Source: an uncultured Methanoregula sp. (GTDB lineage Archaea; Halobacteriota; Methanomicrobia; Methanomicrobiales; Methanospirillaceae). From it: 64,000 nucleotides of DNA. The notes beneath the pieces are model-generated. The model worked only from the letters and a program-made list of their open reading frames with translations, made no database searches and was not told where the DNA came from. Position numbers and translations under genes: made by a program. Shown one piece after another: positions 7,753 to 16,423 of this stretch; positions within the stretch are counted from its first letter, which is position 1; each line of letters starts with the position of its first letter. Location: assembly GCF_963667735.1 (NCBI RefSeq), contig NZ_OY763919.1:2047539-2111538 (forward strand), given 5' to 3'.

Positions 7753-8562
7753 TATTCCCATAATCCTCGCCCCCCTCTTTTTAGATTCAAGTTATCCTTT
7801 CTTTTCTCTATCAGATATTTGGTGAAAGCATTTTTTAAAAAATACAAACAGCATTACAAAATACCATACCTGTAACAATTTTCTTTCCTCATTCAACATC
7901 CTGTATCCGGAATAACTTATTGAGTGTGTTTACCCTCATCAGCGCTGCAATCCACCCCTGCGCAACCAACCCTATCAGGGTGTGCAAGGTGTATCGTAAT
8001 TATCGTTCAAGGGCAACCACTCTAACGCTGGAATTTTTGTGAATGCATGTCTTGCATCATCCTGAGTGGCGCAGGTTTTTGGATTGCAATCAATCTCCGG
8101 GAAAAAAATTTCAATCACCCCCTCAGCCCCTGCCTGAAATTTTTCAAGCAACCTTTGACAGATCGGCTTGAAAGTCCCCGTCGGAAAAAACGATTTGCTG
8201 TTGGATAAATATCCAATAGTTGGATAATTATCCAACTGTTGGCAGGTTTACTGACACCCTTTGATCGCGATTAAATTATTTTAGCAGACCCCGGGCTGAA
8301 AAAACCGCTCTCGCAGAAACGCACATGGACGGACGTTCTCACCTCCGCGGTGAAAACTGCGTACAATAAAATTCCTTTTTACGGGCAACAGATTCCTGTC
8401 CTGGTCATTCTGTCCGCGGTTCAGATACATTCCCGTGTACGTGAAGGATATCTTCGACAGGCCCGTAGATAAAAAATCTCTCCGTCTCGGATGCCCGCGA
8501 AATCGTGTTGGTATATCGAGTTTCATGATCCTGGTGCTGACCGGTTGGATTCATGTTCGTTT
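7753..8562. other. Gene-poor stretch with palindromes and a faint echo of the pelota 3' end
   Basis: About 810 bases hold no convincing gene. Two minus-strand frames (7975-8235, 87 codons; 8281-8526, 82 codons) have no recognisable domain. The stretch contains a pair of related palindromes (8201-8237). A 40-base block (7941-7980) resembles the end of the pelota coding region (8591-8630) without gaps and in the same orientation. It looks like decayed DNA rather than an active locus. Confidence 0.4.
8201..8237. repeat. Two tandem palindromes with shared TTGGATA/TATCCAA arms
   Basis: TTGGATAAATATCCAA (8201-8216) and TTGGATAATTATCCAA (8220-8235) share identical 7-base arms around a two-base centre. 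The second extends to a perfect 20-base palindrome (8218-8237). Their centres are 19 bases apart, close to two helical turns. This fits two sites for a dimeric DNA-binding protein, or a cruciform/hairpin element. Confidence 0.6.
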
Positions 8563-9594
8563 CTACAGTGGAGAAATTTTATATCTCAACAGCGCCGCAA
8601 TCCCGCCAAGGGCAACCAGCCGCTCCCCGGGCTCGAACGCAGATGATAAGACAACGATGGATGCCCGCATGGATTCCGCTTTTTCGATGAGCTGCGCTAT
8701 CATAGGATCCCTGAGATTGGCATCTACTACCAGGATCTGCTCTGCTGCGCCATATCCAATTGCTTCCTGCACTTCCCGCAGGCCGTAGGCAACCGCCCCA
8801 TCCTTTGAGATCCTGAGAAGGACTTCGTCCATGAGCCGGACTTCGCGGGAGAGCTGGAGATCATCGATGAGTTTGTCGAGCGCCCCGTTGCCGATCACTT
8901 CCTGGACCGCCCCCCGCCCGATCCGTCTTGTCTCGACAACTACCACTTTTTCCATGACCGGAGCTGCCCTGCTTCTGGCATACTTTACAAAATCGTCCTT
9001 GATAAACCCCGGGCCGGCAATGATGAGTGGACCGGATATTCCGGTTATGTGTGCGAGAACCTGTTCGAAAAAGCCGGCCCGCGATTCCGTCTCGGCGCCT
9101 TTGCCGCTGCCGCTTGTGATGGTTATTACCGATTCGGGGCCGTACTGCCTGAGGCGGAAGAGTTCTGCCTCCCCCTCTTCGATAGTGAGGATGTGGATTA
9201 CCCCATATACGGAAGCTTTTACTGCACGTTCGATCCGTTCGAGATCGAGGGACCGCCAGTGCTTGATGACCGAGATCTCGTACCCGGTCTCAACATTGAT
9301 GGTATGATATGCCCCGCAATCCACGCCATGTTCGATGATGCCGGTGAGCCGTAGGCGTACACCATGTTCCGAGAACTCCAGCCGTTCTACCCGGACACCG
9401 AGACGAACCGGGCGTTTTTCTGCTTTTTCCGGCCGGGCTTTGTCTGCAGCGGTCTCAACGCTCCGGAACGTTGTGGCAAAAACCAGATCGCCTTCGCGGA
9501 TGATGTGCTGGAGATGCCAGAGATCATCGGGACTTTCCGGGAACAGCCGGATCTCGCCCTCATTTCCCCTCAACTCGCAGGTCTCAGCCTTCAT
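8563..9594 (-). CDS. pelA: aPelota (Dom34), stalled-ribosome rescue factor
   Basis: Pelota enters the A site of stalled ribosomes with aEF1A and, together with ABCE1, splits them. The protein of about 343 residues shows the three-domain plan: an Sm-like N domain to about residue 130, an eRF1-like middle domain (about 131-260) and a C-terminal domain that contacts ABCE1 (ending Leu-Val-Ala-Leu-Gly-Gly-Ile-Ala-Ala-Leu-Leu-Arg-Tyr). I start it at the ATG at 9594 (Met-Lys-Ala-Glu-Thr), the usual family start, not at 9630. This gives an 11-base overlap with the upstream rqcH stop, suggesting coupled translation. ABCE1, its partner, lies 2.5 kb away on the other strand. Confidence 0.94.
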   Translation of the reverse strand: MKAETCELRGNEGEIRLFPESPDDLWHLQHIIREGDLVFATTFRSVETAADKARPEKAEKRPVRLGVRVERLEFSEHGVRLRLTGIIEHGVDCGAYHTINVETGYEISVIKHWRSLDLERIERAVKASVYGVIHILTIEEGEAELFRLRQYGPESVITITSGSGKGAETESRAGFFEQVLAHITGISGPLIIAGPGFIKDDFVKYARSRAAPVMEKVVVVETRRIGRGAVQEVIGNGALDKLIDDLQLSREVRLMDEVLLRISKDGAVAYGLREVQEAIGYGAAEQILVVDANLRDPMIAQLIEKAESMRASIVVLSSAFEPGERLVALGGIAALLRYKISPL

Positions 9595-11479
9595 GATGCC
9601 CTGAAATGTCCGAACCCCCGGGAGGAACAAACGCCGCCACCTGTTCGGTGTTGAGGATGCTTTTTAATGCCCTGATCTCATCATCGGAGAATTTTTCCTT
9701 GAGTACCCGGAGGACTTTCTTTGCCACATCGTTTGGCTCGAACTGCCCGGGCTTGAGTTCGACAAAAGTCCGGGTTTTCCGGCTGATGACTGCGGGGGGC
9801 CCGCCAATAATTGCAGTGTTCGGCTCTATCATGATCCCGATCCCAACCGCTAGCGGAACATTCCGGTAATACGTCCGTTCCCCCCGGACAATGAATGAGC
9901 CCCGGGAGACAAATTCCCCGGATTCGGGAGTTTTGCTCACCTGCGAAGGCAGGGCACTGTATACATCGGCAGAGAAATGCCCGCTCCGCCAGGCTCCCGA
10001 ATAGGATGCTGCGAACTGGGCAACCTCATCCATGCGTTCGGTTTTGCCTTTCACGATCACAACACTGGCCCCATGGACATCAGCATGCACGAACAGATCC
10101 CCACCGGCCATGTATTTCTTTACCAGTTCCTCGTTCTGCCCGGCATCCCTGCCCCCAAGTACAACTACCCCGTCGCTTGTGACAAACCAGCGGAAACGGT
10201 GGTACCAGAGTTTTTTGAGAGGAACAAATTCCCGGCGCTGTTGCTTTTTTGCGCTGACCACGGTTCTTGCCATGGCAGCAAGGGCGCCCTCTTTCTTCTT
10301 CTTGAATTTCTTGATGATATCGTAATACCGGCCCGCGTTCTGCTCCACGCTTTCGTGGACAAAGATCTTCACCTTTCTTCCGATATCCACTTCCACTGCT
10401 GCATCTTCGGGAAAGAAGGAGATGATCTTCTTTGCCTCAACCGATCCGGCCTGCCGGAGTTTCTTCTCAATCTCCTGCCACGAGTGTTTTTTACTCGCCG
10501 TATCGAGTGTTGTAATCAGCTGGCTTATCGGCTGGTAGTTCTCGTAAATGGCATTGACGATCTCCTCGGTATTTTTGATGGTCCGATCGAACTTCTTGAG
10601 CGCTGCCTCCTGGTGGCTGCGAATCCGGTCTTCCTTTGGAATCACGGGGCGGGAGGAAGCTTTCTTCTCTTTCTTGGTGAGCGGATAAAATACTTCGAGC
10701 GCTTCGGAGAATGTTGGATATTGTTTTGCATCCGGCTCATTATGGAGATTGACCGGCTCGCAGTGTTTGCCGGTGATGACCGGTGAGGGTGAGGTAAGGA
10801 CCCGGTTGAAGAGTGCCTGGATCGCGGAAAAGACCCGGTCCGGATCTGCTGTCGCGGCCGGAATTGCTTTATCCTGGCCGGATTCCTGGCAGATATATTC
10901 TGCATATGCTCCCCCGAACATACATCCGATTGCAAGGGCCCTGACAAGATCCCTGTCATCCTTTTTCAGAAATGCCGCCAGATTCTCAGGAGACGCGGTC
11001 GGATCCGTGCTCCCCAGTGCATAGATGGCTTTTGGGACGATCTCCCGGTCCTTGAACCGGTGGTGCCAGAGCGGTTTTACAATCACGAAACCCGCGTCGG
11101 CTAAGATAACGTTTCCTTCATCGAAGAGTTCAAGGATAAGGTTGTACGTGGTGGTTCCTTTTCCAATCTCGATGATGAGGATGCGTTCGAGACCGTGCTG
11201 TCGGATGGAAAGGACTTTTCCCCCCGAGATATATTTCCGGAGCAGCATGGCAAACTGTGGGGGGTTTTTCGGGGGTTCCGGCAGGTCTTTTACCAGATGT
11301 GCCCTTCTTCCGGCCTCAATAATCAGCGGGTACTTTTTCTTGTTCTCGCCATTGAGCCGGATTGCAAGCGTACGCGTATCGAACTGGTACACTTTGTCGA
11401 TCCAGAGCGGCAGCCTGCTGCACAGCTCGGCTGTCATCGCTCTGACGTCGATCCCGCTCATTCCCTGCTCGGATGCCAT
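9584..11479 (-). CDS. rqcH: RqcH/NEMF homologue, ribosome quality control
   Basis: RqcH binds split large subunits carrying a stuck peptidyl-tRNA and, in bacteria, adds C-terminal alanine tails. The 631 residues show an N-terminal NFACT-N region (about 1-240), an acidic/basic coiled-coil section (about 290-420) and the NFACT-R (DUF814) domain (about 440-560, with Trp-Tyr-His-Arg-Phe-Arg-Trp and Gly-Gly-Arg-Asp-Ala-Gly-Gln-Asn). At the position where the family usually has Asp-Arg I read Glu-Arg (Gly-Leu-Glu-Arg-Ile-Leu, about residue 98). This conservative change would need an alignment to confirm. The start could also be Met7 (Met-Ser-Gly-Ile-Asp). Pelota follows with overlap. Confidence 0.92.
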   Translation of the reverse strand: MASEQGMSGIDVRAMTAELCSRLPLWIDKVYQFDTRTLAIRLNGENKKKYPLIIEAGRRAHLVKDLPEPPKNPPQFAMLLRKYISGGKVLSIRQHGLERILIIEIGKGTTTYNLILELFDEGNVILADAGFVIVKPLWHHRFKDREIVPKAIYALGSTDPTASPENLAAFLKKDDRDLVRALAIGCMFGGAYAEYICQESGQDKAIPAATADPDRVFSAIQALFNRVLTSPSPVITGKHCEPVNLHNEPDAKQYPTFSEALEVFYPLTKKEKKASSRPVIPKEDRIRSHQEAALKKFDRTIKNTEEIVNAIYENYQPISQLITTLDTASKKHSWQEIEKKLRQAGSVEAKKIISFFPEDAAVEVDIGRKVKIFVHESVEQNAGRYYDIIKKFKKKKEGALAAMARTVVSAKKQQRREFVPLKKLWYHRFRWFVTSDGVVVLGGRDAGQNEELVKKYMAGGDLFVHADVHGASVVIVKGKTERMDEVAQFAASYSGAWRSGHFSADVYSALPSQVSKTPESGEFVSRGSFIVRGERTYYRNVPLAVGIGIMIEPNTAIIGGPPAVISRKTRTFVELKPGQFEPNDVAKKVLRVLKEKFSDDEIRALKSILNTEQVAAFVPPGGSDISGHHEG

Positions 11480-11686
11480 GGATATACTATAGTCATTGGT
11501 ATGCGTGAATTAAAAAAAACGTCACCCTAAAAAAATCACGGTCTGGATCTACTCTCTCGTGTGTGCGACCTCATGCAATCCGGGATTGTGGGGAAAGCCG
11601 GGCTTTCCCGAGCCTCCCTGACGGTCCTCTGATACTAACTTACATATGGCTTGCGCGCCAAAAATTATGACTACTGGTGTTGCGGG
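11480..11686. promoter_or_regulatory. Divergent promoter region with a GC hairpin
   Basis: This 207-base spacer separates rqcH (minus) from the EMC6-like/ABCE1 operon (plus). It holds a perfect 8-base-pair hairpin, GGGAAAGC-CGG-GCTTTCCC, at 11591-11609, and an AAAAATTATG TATA-like element about 20-25 bases before the EMC6-like start. The hairpin is not next to any stop codon, so it may be a regulatory or small-RNA element. Confidence 0.4.
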
Positions 11687-12049
11687 ATGAGTGAAGAAGT
11701 CATCGAAGAACAGCCTGTTCTCTCAAAGAAACAGAAAACAAAACAGGATAAACAGGCCGAACATATTGCCCGGATCAAGCGGACGCTGATTGCGTCCTTC
11801 CTCGGTATTATCACCGGGGCGCTCTCTTATTTTATTGGCGGGGTTCCGAATACGGCCGGTATCCAGAACGACGGGCTTCTCGGACTGATGCTTATGCTCG
11901 CCGGGATTGTGATCCAGAAACACATCTTTATTTTAAGTGGTATGGATACCAGCAAACTGGGCGGGAAGGACTGGTTTTACCAGGGGTTCATGACGTTTGC
12001 TTTCTGGTTCATGACCTGGACTATCCTGCTGACGGCAATGCCCAAGTAA
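11687..12049 (+). CDS. EMC6-like small membrane protein
   Basis: This encodes about 120 residues with a highly charged N-terminal arm (Lys/Gln/Glu-rich, residues 1-35) and then three hydrophobic spans (about 38-58, 68-85 and 100-118). The pattern Ala-Arg-Ile-Lys-Arg-Thr-Leu-Ile-Ala-Ser before the first span resembles archaeal relatives of EMC subunit 6, a membrane insertase component. I recognise this from memory and with moderate confidence. I start at the ATG at 11687 because the 12 extra codons upstream look unlike protein. ABCE1 starts 18 bases after the stop, so the two are probably one transcript, which would place a membrane-biogenesis gene with translation-rescue genes. Confidence 0.6.
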   Translation: MSEEVIEEQPVLSKKQKTKQDKQAEHIARIKRTLIASFLGIITGALSYFIGGVPNTAGIQNDGLLGLMLMLAGIVIQKHIFILSGMDTSKLGGKDWFYQGFMTFAFWFMTWTILLTAMPK

Positions 12050-12067
12050 TCTTTTTTTGTGATATCC

Positions 12068-13840
12068 ATGAGAATAGCAATTGTCCATAAAGAACGCTGC
12101 CATTCCCGGAAATGCGGAAAGGAGTGCATCATTTACTGCCCCCGGGTTAGGACCGGAGACGAGACGGTCATCATCGGTGAAGACAGCAAAGCGGTCATCT
12201 CCGAAGAACTCTGCGTGGGCTGCGGGATCTGCATCAAGAAGTGCCCGTTCGATGCCATAGATATCGTCAGCCTTCCCGAAGAGCTCGAGCATCCCACCCA
12301 CCGGTATGGGAAGAACGGGTTTGCCCTCTACGGCCTTCCCATCCCCATTGAAGGAAAAGTCACCGGTATTCTCGGGGCAAACGGTATCGGGAAAAGTACC
12401 GCAGTAAAAATCCTCTCCGGCCAGCTCCGGCCGAACCTGGGCAATTTCGATAATGAAGTAGCCTGGGAGGAGATCTTAAAACTGTATGCCGGTACCGAGC
12501 TCTTCGATTATCTCCAGACCATATCAAAAAAATCCTTGAAAATTGCAACCAAACCCCAGTATATCGATTACATCCCGAAAGTCTTCTCGGGCACCGTAAG
12601 AAATCTCCTGAAAAGCACCGATGAACGCGGCCGTCTTTCGGAAATCCTGCAGGTTCTCAAGCTCGACAGCATTCTCGATCACGACATTACAACGCTCAGT
12701 GGCGGGGAGCTCCAGCGGGTTGCTATCACTGCGTGTCTTTCCCGGGATGCAGAACTCTATTTCCTGGATGAGATCACCCCGTTCCTTGATATTTACCAGC
12801 GTATCGCTGCAGCAAAATTGATCCGGGATCTTGCTGCCGAGCGGCCGGTTGTGATTGTCGAACACGATCTGGCTATCCTGGATATGCTTGCCGATACCGT
12901 GCATGTCGGGTATGGCAAACCCGCGGTATTTGGTATCATCACCCGGCCCAAAGGTGTCCGTGTGGGAATCAACCAGTACCTCGAGGGTTTCCTTGCTGAG
13001 GAGAATGTCCGGTTCCGGGATACCCAGGTTGTTTTCGAGAAACGCGCACATGAAAAGGGCTCGCACCGCGAGGATCTTTTCATCATACCCGCTCTTACAA
13101 AAAAGTATGAGTCGTTCCAGCTCACGGTTTCCGGTGGAACTGTCCGTGCCGGGGAAGTGCTCGGGATTGTTGGCGCAAACGGTATGGGGAAGAGCACGTT
13201 TGCAAAACTTCTTGCCGGTGTGGAAACCCCGACAACCGGGACTCTTGAGACAACCCTGAAAATCTCGTACAAGCCCCAGTACATCAAGGCAGAGTCGTCC
13301 GACAGCGTGGAGATGTATTTGCGCGGTCTCACGACAAAATTCGATTCATCCATGTACCAGCATGAGATTGTCGAATCCTTAACTCTGGAACCCATTCTCC
13401 AGTCCCCGCTCGACTCCCTCAGCGGCGGAGAACTGCAGCGGGTTGCAATCGCGGCCTGCCTCTCAAAGGAAGCCGATCTCTATATCCTGGATGAACCCAG
13501 TGCTCACCTGGATGTCGAGCAGCGTGTCAAGGTGACCCGGATGATCAAGCATCATGCCGAAGGAAGGGAAGCCGGCATCATGGTGATCGATCACGATATC
13601 TACCTCATTGACATGATCAGCGAACGCATCCTTGTCTTTGAAGGTGTGCCGGGAGAGGAAGGAACTGCTGCAGGGCCCTTTTTGATGCGGGACGGCATGA
13701 ACCGGTTCCTCCGGGAACTGGATGTCACGTTCCGCCGCGACCAGAGCGGGCGACCCCGCATCAACAAACCGGATTCATTCCTGGACCGGGAGCAGAAAGG
13801 CCGTGGGGAATATTATTACTATGCCCAGGATGAAGCATAA
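12068..13840 (+). CDS. abce1: ABCE1 (Rli1), ribosome recycling ATPase
   Basis: ABCE1 splits ribosomes after termination or rescue. The roughly 590 residues show the canonical order. An N-terminal iron-sulphur domain holds two 4Fe-4S clusters (Cys residues in Arg-Cys-His-Ser-Arg-Lys-Cys-Gly-Lys-Glu-Cys and Cys-Val-Gly-Cys-Gly-Ile-Cys-Ile-Lys-Lys-Cys). NBD1 follows with Walker A Gly-Ala-Asn-Gly-Ile-Gly-Lys-Ser-Thr, then NBD2 with Gly-Ala-Asn-Gly-Met-Gly-Lys-Ser-Thr. Each NBD has a Leu-Ser-Gly-Gly-Glu-Leu-Gln-Arg signature. I use the ATG at 12068 (Met-Arg-Ile-Ala-Ile-Val), the family start, rather than 12059. It acts with pelota, encoded close by on the other strand. Confidence 0.96.
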   Translation: MRIAIVHKERCHSRKCGKECIIYCPRVRTGDETVIIGEDSKAVISEELCVGCGICIKKCPFDAIDIVSLPEELEHPTHRYGKNGFALYGLPIPIEGKVTGILGANGIGKSTAVKILSGQLRPNLGNFDNEVAWEEILKLYAGTELFDYLQTISKKSLKIATKPQYIDYIPKVFSGTVRNLLKSTDERGRLSEILQVLKLDSILDHDITTLSGGELQRVAITACLSRDAELYFLDEITPFLDIYQRIAAAKLIRDLAAERPVVIVEHDLAILDMLADTVHVGYGKPAVFGIITRPKGVRVGINQYLEGFLAEENVRFRDTQVVFEKRAHEKGSHREDLFIIPALTKKYESFQLTVSGGTVRAGEVLGIVGANGMGKSTFAKLLAGVETPTTGTLETTLKISYKPQYIKAESSDSVEMYLRGLTTKFDSSMYQHEIVESLTLEPILQSPLDSLSGGELQRVAIAACLSKEADLYILDEPSAHLDVEQRVKVTRMIKHHAEGREAGIMVIDHDIYLIDMISERILVFEGVPGEEGTAAGPFLMRDGMNRFLRELDVTFRRDQSGRPRINKPDSFLDREQKGRGEYYYYAQDEA

Positions 13841-13887
13841 CCTCCATTCTCATACATTTTAATATTTGGACATGCCATTTTCCCTAT

Positions 13888-15111
13888 ATGCGGGGAGAGA
13901 AGCTTTCGGATGCAATAACGTACGAAAAGCTCCATCTCCTGAAACGGGATTTTGACGGGTATATCGAACGTAATACGGCAAAAGTGGATGCGAACCTGCC
14001 GGTCTTCTACGGGTATGTCATATCTGCACTGGAGTCCTCCTTCCCGAATCTTCCCGGCGATACGTACGACGAGTTTCTCGACAGTATAACGTTCAAGGTT
14101 CTCGATGTCAGCGGCAGTGCCGGCGATTTTGAATACATCAAAAAAGTGATGACCAATGCACTCCGGTTCAAGAAGAACCGTGATGCAGAGCAGGGCATCA
14201 ATATTGTTGTAGGACTCAAACTCCTCAAAACCGGCGATTATATCCATGCTCTTGATTTTCTGAAAAAGTACGCGCTGCTGGATGCCAAGCTGGGGACTGC
14301 GGTTGCGTACTGTTATTATATCCTGTCATTGCGGGAATTCAAAAAGGACGATCCCCGATCAAAGAGCCATCGTCCCGGCGAGATGGAACTCTATGGACGG
14401 GAACTCATGCTCAATCTTGCAGCAAAACAACCCCCCATCAACGAGATCCGTCAGCTGGAACTTGACGATCCTGCGTTTCTCGAAAAGATATTCTGGCAGA
14501 TGGTGCTGCTTGCCCTTGAATGGTTCCCGAGCGAGAAATGGTTTGTCAAAATCGGGCTTGAAAATGCCTCCCGGACTGGCAATGCCGAGATGCGGAAACA
14601 GTTCCTCGACATTGGTGCCGAACGCTTCTACAATGAGATCCAGTTCCTGCGTGAAATGTATTATTACAAACTGGAAAACCGGGATGCCGGAGGGGCTGCG
14701 GGGGTTGTGAACCAGATGCTCAAACAGTACCCGGACAAGCTTGAGCCAATTTATCTCGGGCTGAAACTCTCCCTTCTGACCAACAAAAAAATCACCTATC
14801 ATAGTTTCCGGAAACTGGCAATAACCCGGGGAATGCCATCCCATCTCGTAGAACTGTTCGATTTTGCTTTCGACCTTCTCAGCCACGAGCAGAAGGAAGC
14901 CATGACCCTCCTTGCCGATTTCGAGAAGGAATACCCCCACCTTCTGTTCTTTGCCATTCCGTTGAGGTATATCGCAGCCGATTTTGTGTCGAGTGATGAA
15001 ATCCGTATGAAAAAAGCCCGGAAAACATTGCTGGACTCCATAGATCAGTTCTGCCTTGCAGAACTCAACCGGAAAATTGAGCGGGATATCCCTGCTCTTC
15101 GCGGAGTGTAA
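13888..15111 (+). CDS. Helical repeat (TPR-like) protein, unknown function
   Basis: This encodes 407 residues, soluble, with no signal peptide or membrane span. The sequence is almost wholly helical, with regularly spaced Leu/Ala/Tyr pairs reminiscent of degenerate TPR or HEAT repeats (for example Leu-Lys-Thr-Gly-Asp-Tyr-Ile-His-Ala-Leu-Asp-Phe-Leu-Lys-Lys near residue 112). I do not recognise the family, and no catalytic motif is visible. It follows ABCE1 on the same strand by 47 bases but has its own TATA-like ACATTTTAATATT at about 13854, so it is probably transcribed alone. It could be a scaffold, but no partner can be named. Confidence 0.75.
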   Translation: MRGEKLSDAITYEKLHLLKRDFDGYIERNTAKVDANLPVFYGYVISALESSFPNLPGDTYDEFLDSITFKVLDVSGSAGDFEYIKKVMTNALRFKKNRDAEQGINIVVGLKLLKTGDYIHALDFLKKYALLDAKLGTAVAYCYYILSLREFKKDDPRSKSHRPGEMELYGRELMLNLAAKQPPINEIRQLELDDPAFLEKIFWQMVLLALEWFPSEKWFVKIGLENASRTGNAEMRKQFLDIGAERFYNEIQFLREMYYYKLENRDAGGAAGVVNQMLKQYPDKLEPIYLGLKLSLLTNKKITYHSFRKLAITRGMPSHLVELFDFAFDLLSHEQKEAMTLLADFEKEYPHLLFFAIPLRYIAADFVSSDEIRMKKARKTLLDSIDQFCLAELNRKIERDIPALRGV

Positions 15112-15145
15112 GAGACGCTCAGTTTCTGTTTTCTGCCAGCTTATT

Positions 15146-16423
15146 TCAGGGAAATATCCTGATCCCAGCCAGCCCGGTAATGGAATTGATCAATCCAAAT
15201 ACCGGATCGAGAATGCCATTTTTTGTTGTACCTGTTTTTGATCCTTCCATGGACTGCGTTCCCGGTATTGCTCCGTAACCTGACGAGGGGATTGTTGTCT
15301 GTACACCGGCAGGATTGTACGTCTGGTCCGGTGTTGGCGTTACAAGGTTAATACCAATGATGGTTTCCGGGTTCGACTGGTCAAAATAAAAACCAACATA
15401 TCCCGGTGTGGAAAACCATACCCGGTTCTGTGCGTCAATATTTACCGTGCGGACGATTTGTGATGACCCGATCCCTTCAAACCGGTTCAGGTGCCGGTAA
15501 ATCTTTCCGTTTTCCCAGATGAAGAGGCCGTTGTCGCTGGCGATATACAATTTCCCGTCAGGGCCCGCGGCAATGTCATTGATTGCGATCTCATAGGGGG
15601 AGAGATCTTTTGTGGTCAGGATTTGCACGAATCCTGAATCCTTTCCGTAATGGACTACAGACGTGTCATCAAAGAAGTACCCGCCCCCCTGGGGATCGCG
15701 CCTGACATGTTTTAACTGGGCAAATGATGTGTTCTTCCCGGCAAGAAGTTCGAAACGTACAGGGTCGTCAGGTGATCTGATGACCCAAAGCCCCTGGTTT
15801 GCGGTAGCGATCAGCATTGCATCGGCTGCAGGATCGAGAACCATACTGTCTATCTCATAAAATCCCGGCCCGGATGGTGTCATTGGCTGAAACCAGGTCC
15901 AGGTACCGTCCCGATAGCGGTGGATTCCTGCATTGCCGGTGGCAACCCAGACATCGTTATTCCAGCGCTGGATATCGTTGATCCGTGGATCTTTTAAGAG
16001 CTGCTGGTCCTGGATAACCTGGTAATCTCTGCCATTGTAGATCTGGATTCCCCCCGAGTATCCCAGCCAGAGATTCCCCTTGGCATCATATTCAATAGCG
16101 GTAATATAATCGTCAAGAATGCCTGCGGAAATATTGTTCAGGTTAGCGTGACGTGTGCTCCAGCTCCCGTTGTAGGTTGACAGGCCAAACGATGTTGCGA
16201 AGATGGCATCATAGCCATTGAGACCAATGATCTGATCCTTGATCTGATCCGAATGAATCATGTCTGCTGTGGGTATGAAAAGAGTGATTGTATAAGGTAC
16301 CGGTGTGTTTGCCGTCTGGGTGTCGGCAATGGATGAACCTGCCCCCTCTGCAGCAACCGGATACATGAACAGGAGAATGCTGAAGAGAAAAAGTACAGCG
16401 CTATAATTCACCGGTCGTGCCAT
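15146..16423 (-). CDS. Secreted beta-propeller protein (two-component-regulator-propeller type)
   Basis: This is a protein of about 425 residues with a signal peptide (hydrophobic span about 8-25). A series of roughly 40-residue blade repeats follows, with the pattern Asn-Leu-Trp-Leu-Gly-Tyr-Ser-Gly-Gly-Ile, Asn-Asp-Val-Trp-Val-Ala-Thr-Gly-Asn-Ala-Gly-Ile and Asn-Arg-Val-Trp-Phe-Ser-Thr-Pro-Gly. This repeat (Reg_prop) forms the sensor propeller of hybrid histidine kinases, but here no kinase domain follows. The C terminus is a Pro/Thr/Gly-rich tail and a short hydrophobic end. The ATG at 16423 is chosen because CAGGAG lies six bases upstream; it overlaps cheD by 23 bases. It may be an extracellular sensor or surface protein made with the chemotaxis genes. 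Confidence 0.75.
   Translation of the reverse strand: MARPVNYSAVLFLFSILLFMYPVAAEGAGSSIADTQTANTPVPYTITLFIPTADMIHSDQIKDQIIGLNGYDAIFATSFGLSTYNGSWSTRHANLNNISAGILDDYITAIEYDAKGNLWLGYSGGIQIYNGRDYQVIQDQQLLKDPRINDIQRWNNDVWVATGNAGIHRYRDGTWTWFQPMTPSGPGFYEIDSMVLDPAADAMLIATANQGLWVIRSPDDPVRFELLAGKNTSFAQLKHVRRDPQGGGYFFDDTSVVHYGKDSGFVQILTTKDLSPYEIAINDIAAGPDGKLYIASDNGLFIWENGKIYRHLNRFEGIGSSQIVRTVNIDAQNRVWFSTPGYVGFYFDQSNPETIIGINLVTPTPDQTYNPAGVQTTIPSSGYGAIPGTQSMEGSKTGTTKNGILDPVFGLINSITGLAGIRIFP

Noticed and set aside
7975..8235. Minus-strand frame of 86 residues in the gene-poor stretch
   Set aside because: Starts inside the palindromes, no ribosome binding site or domain, and overlaps the decayed pelota-like block.
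8281..8526. Minus-strand frame of 81 residues after pelota
   Set aside because: Arg/Phe-rich with no recognisable fold; no ribosome binding site; could be chance.
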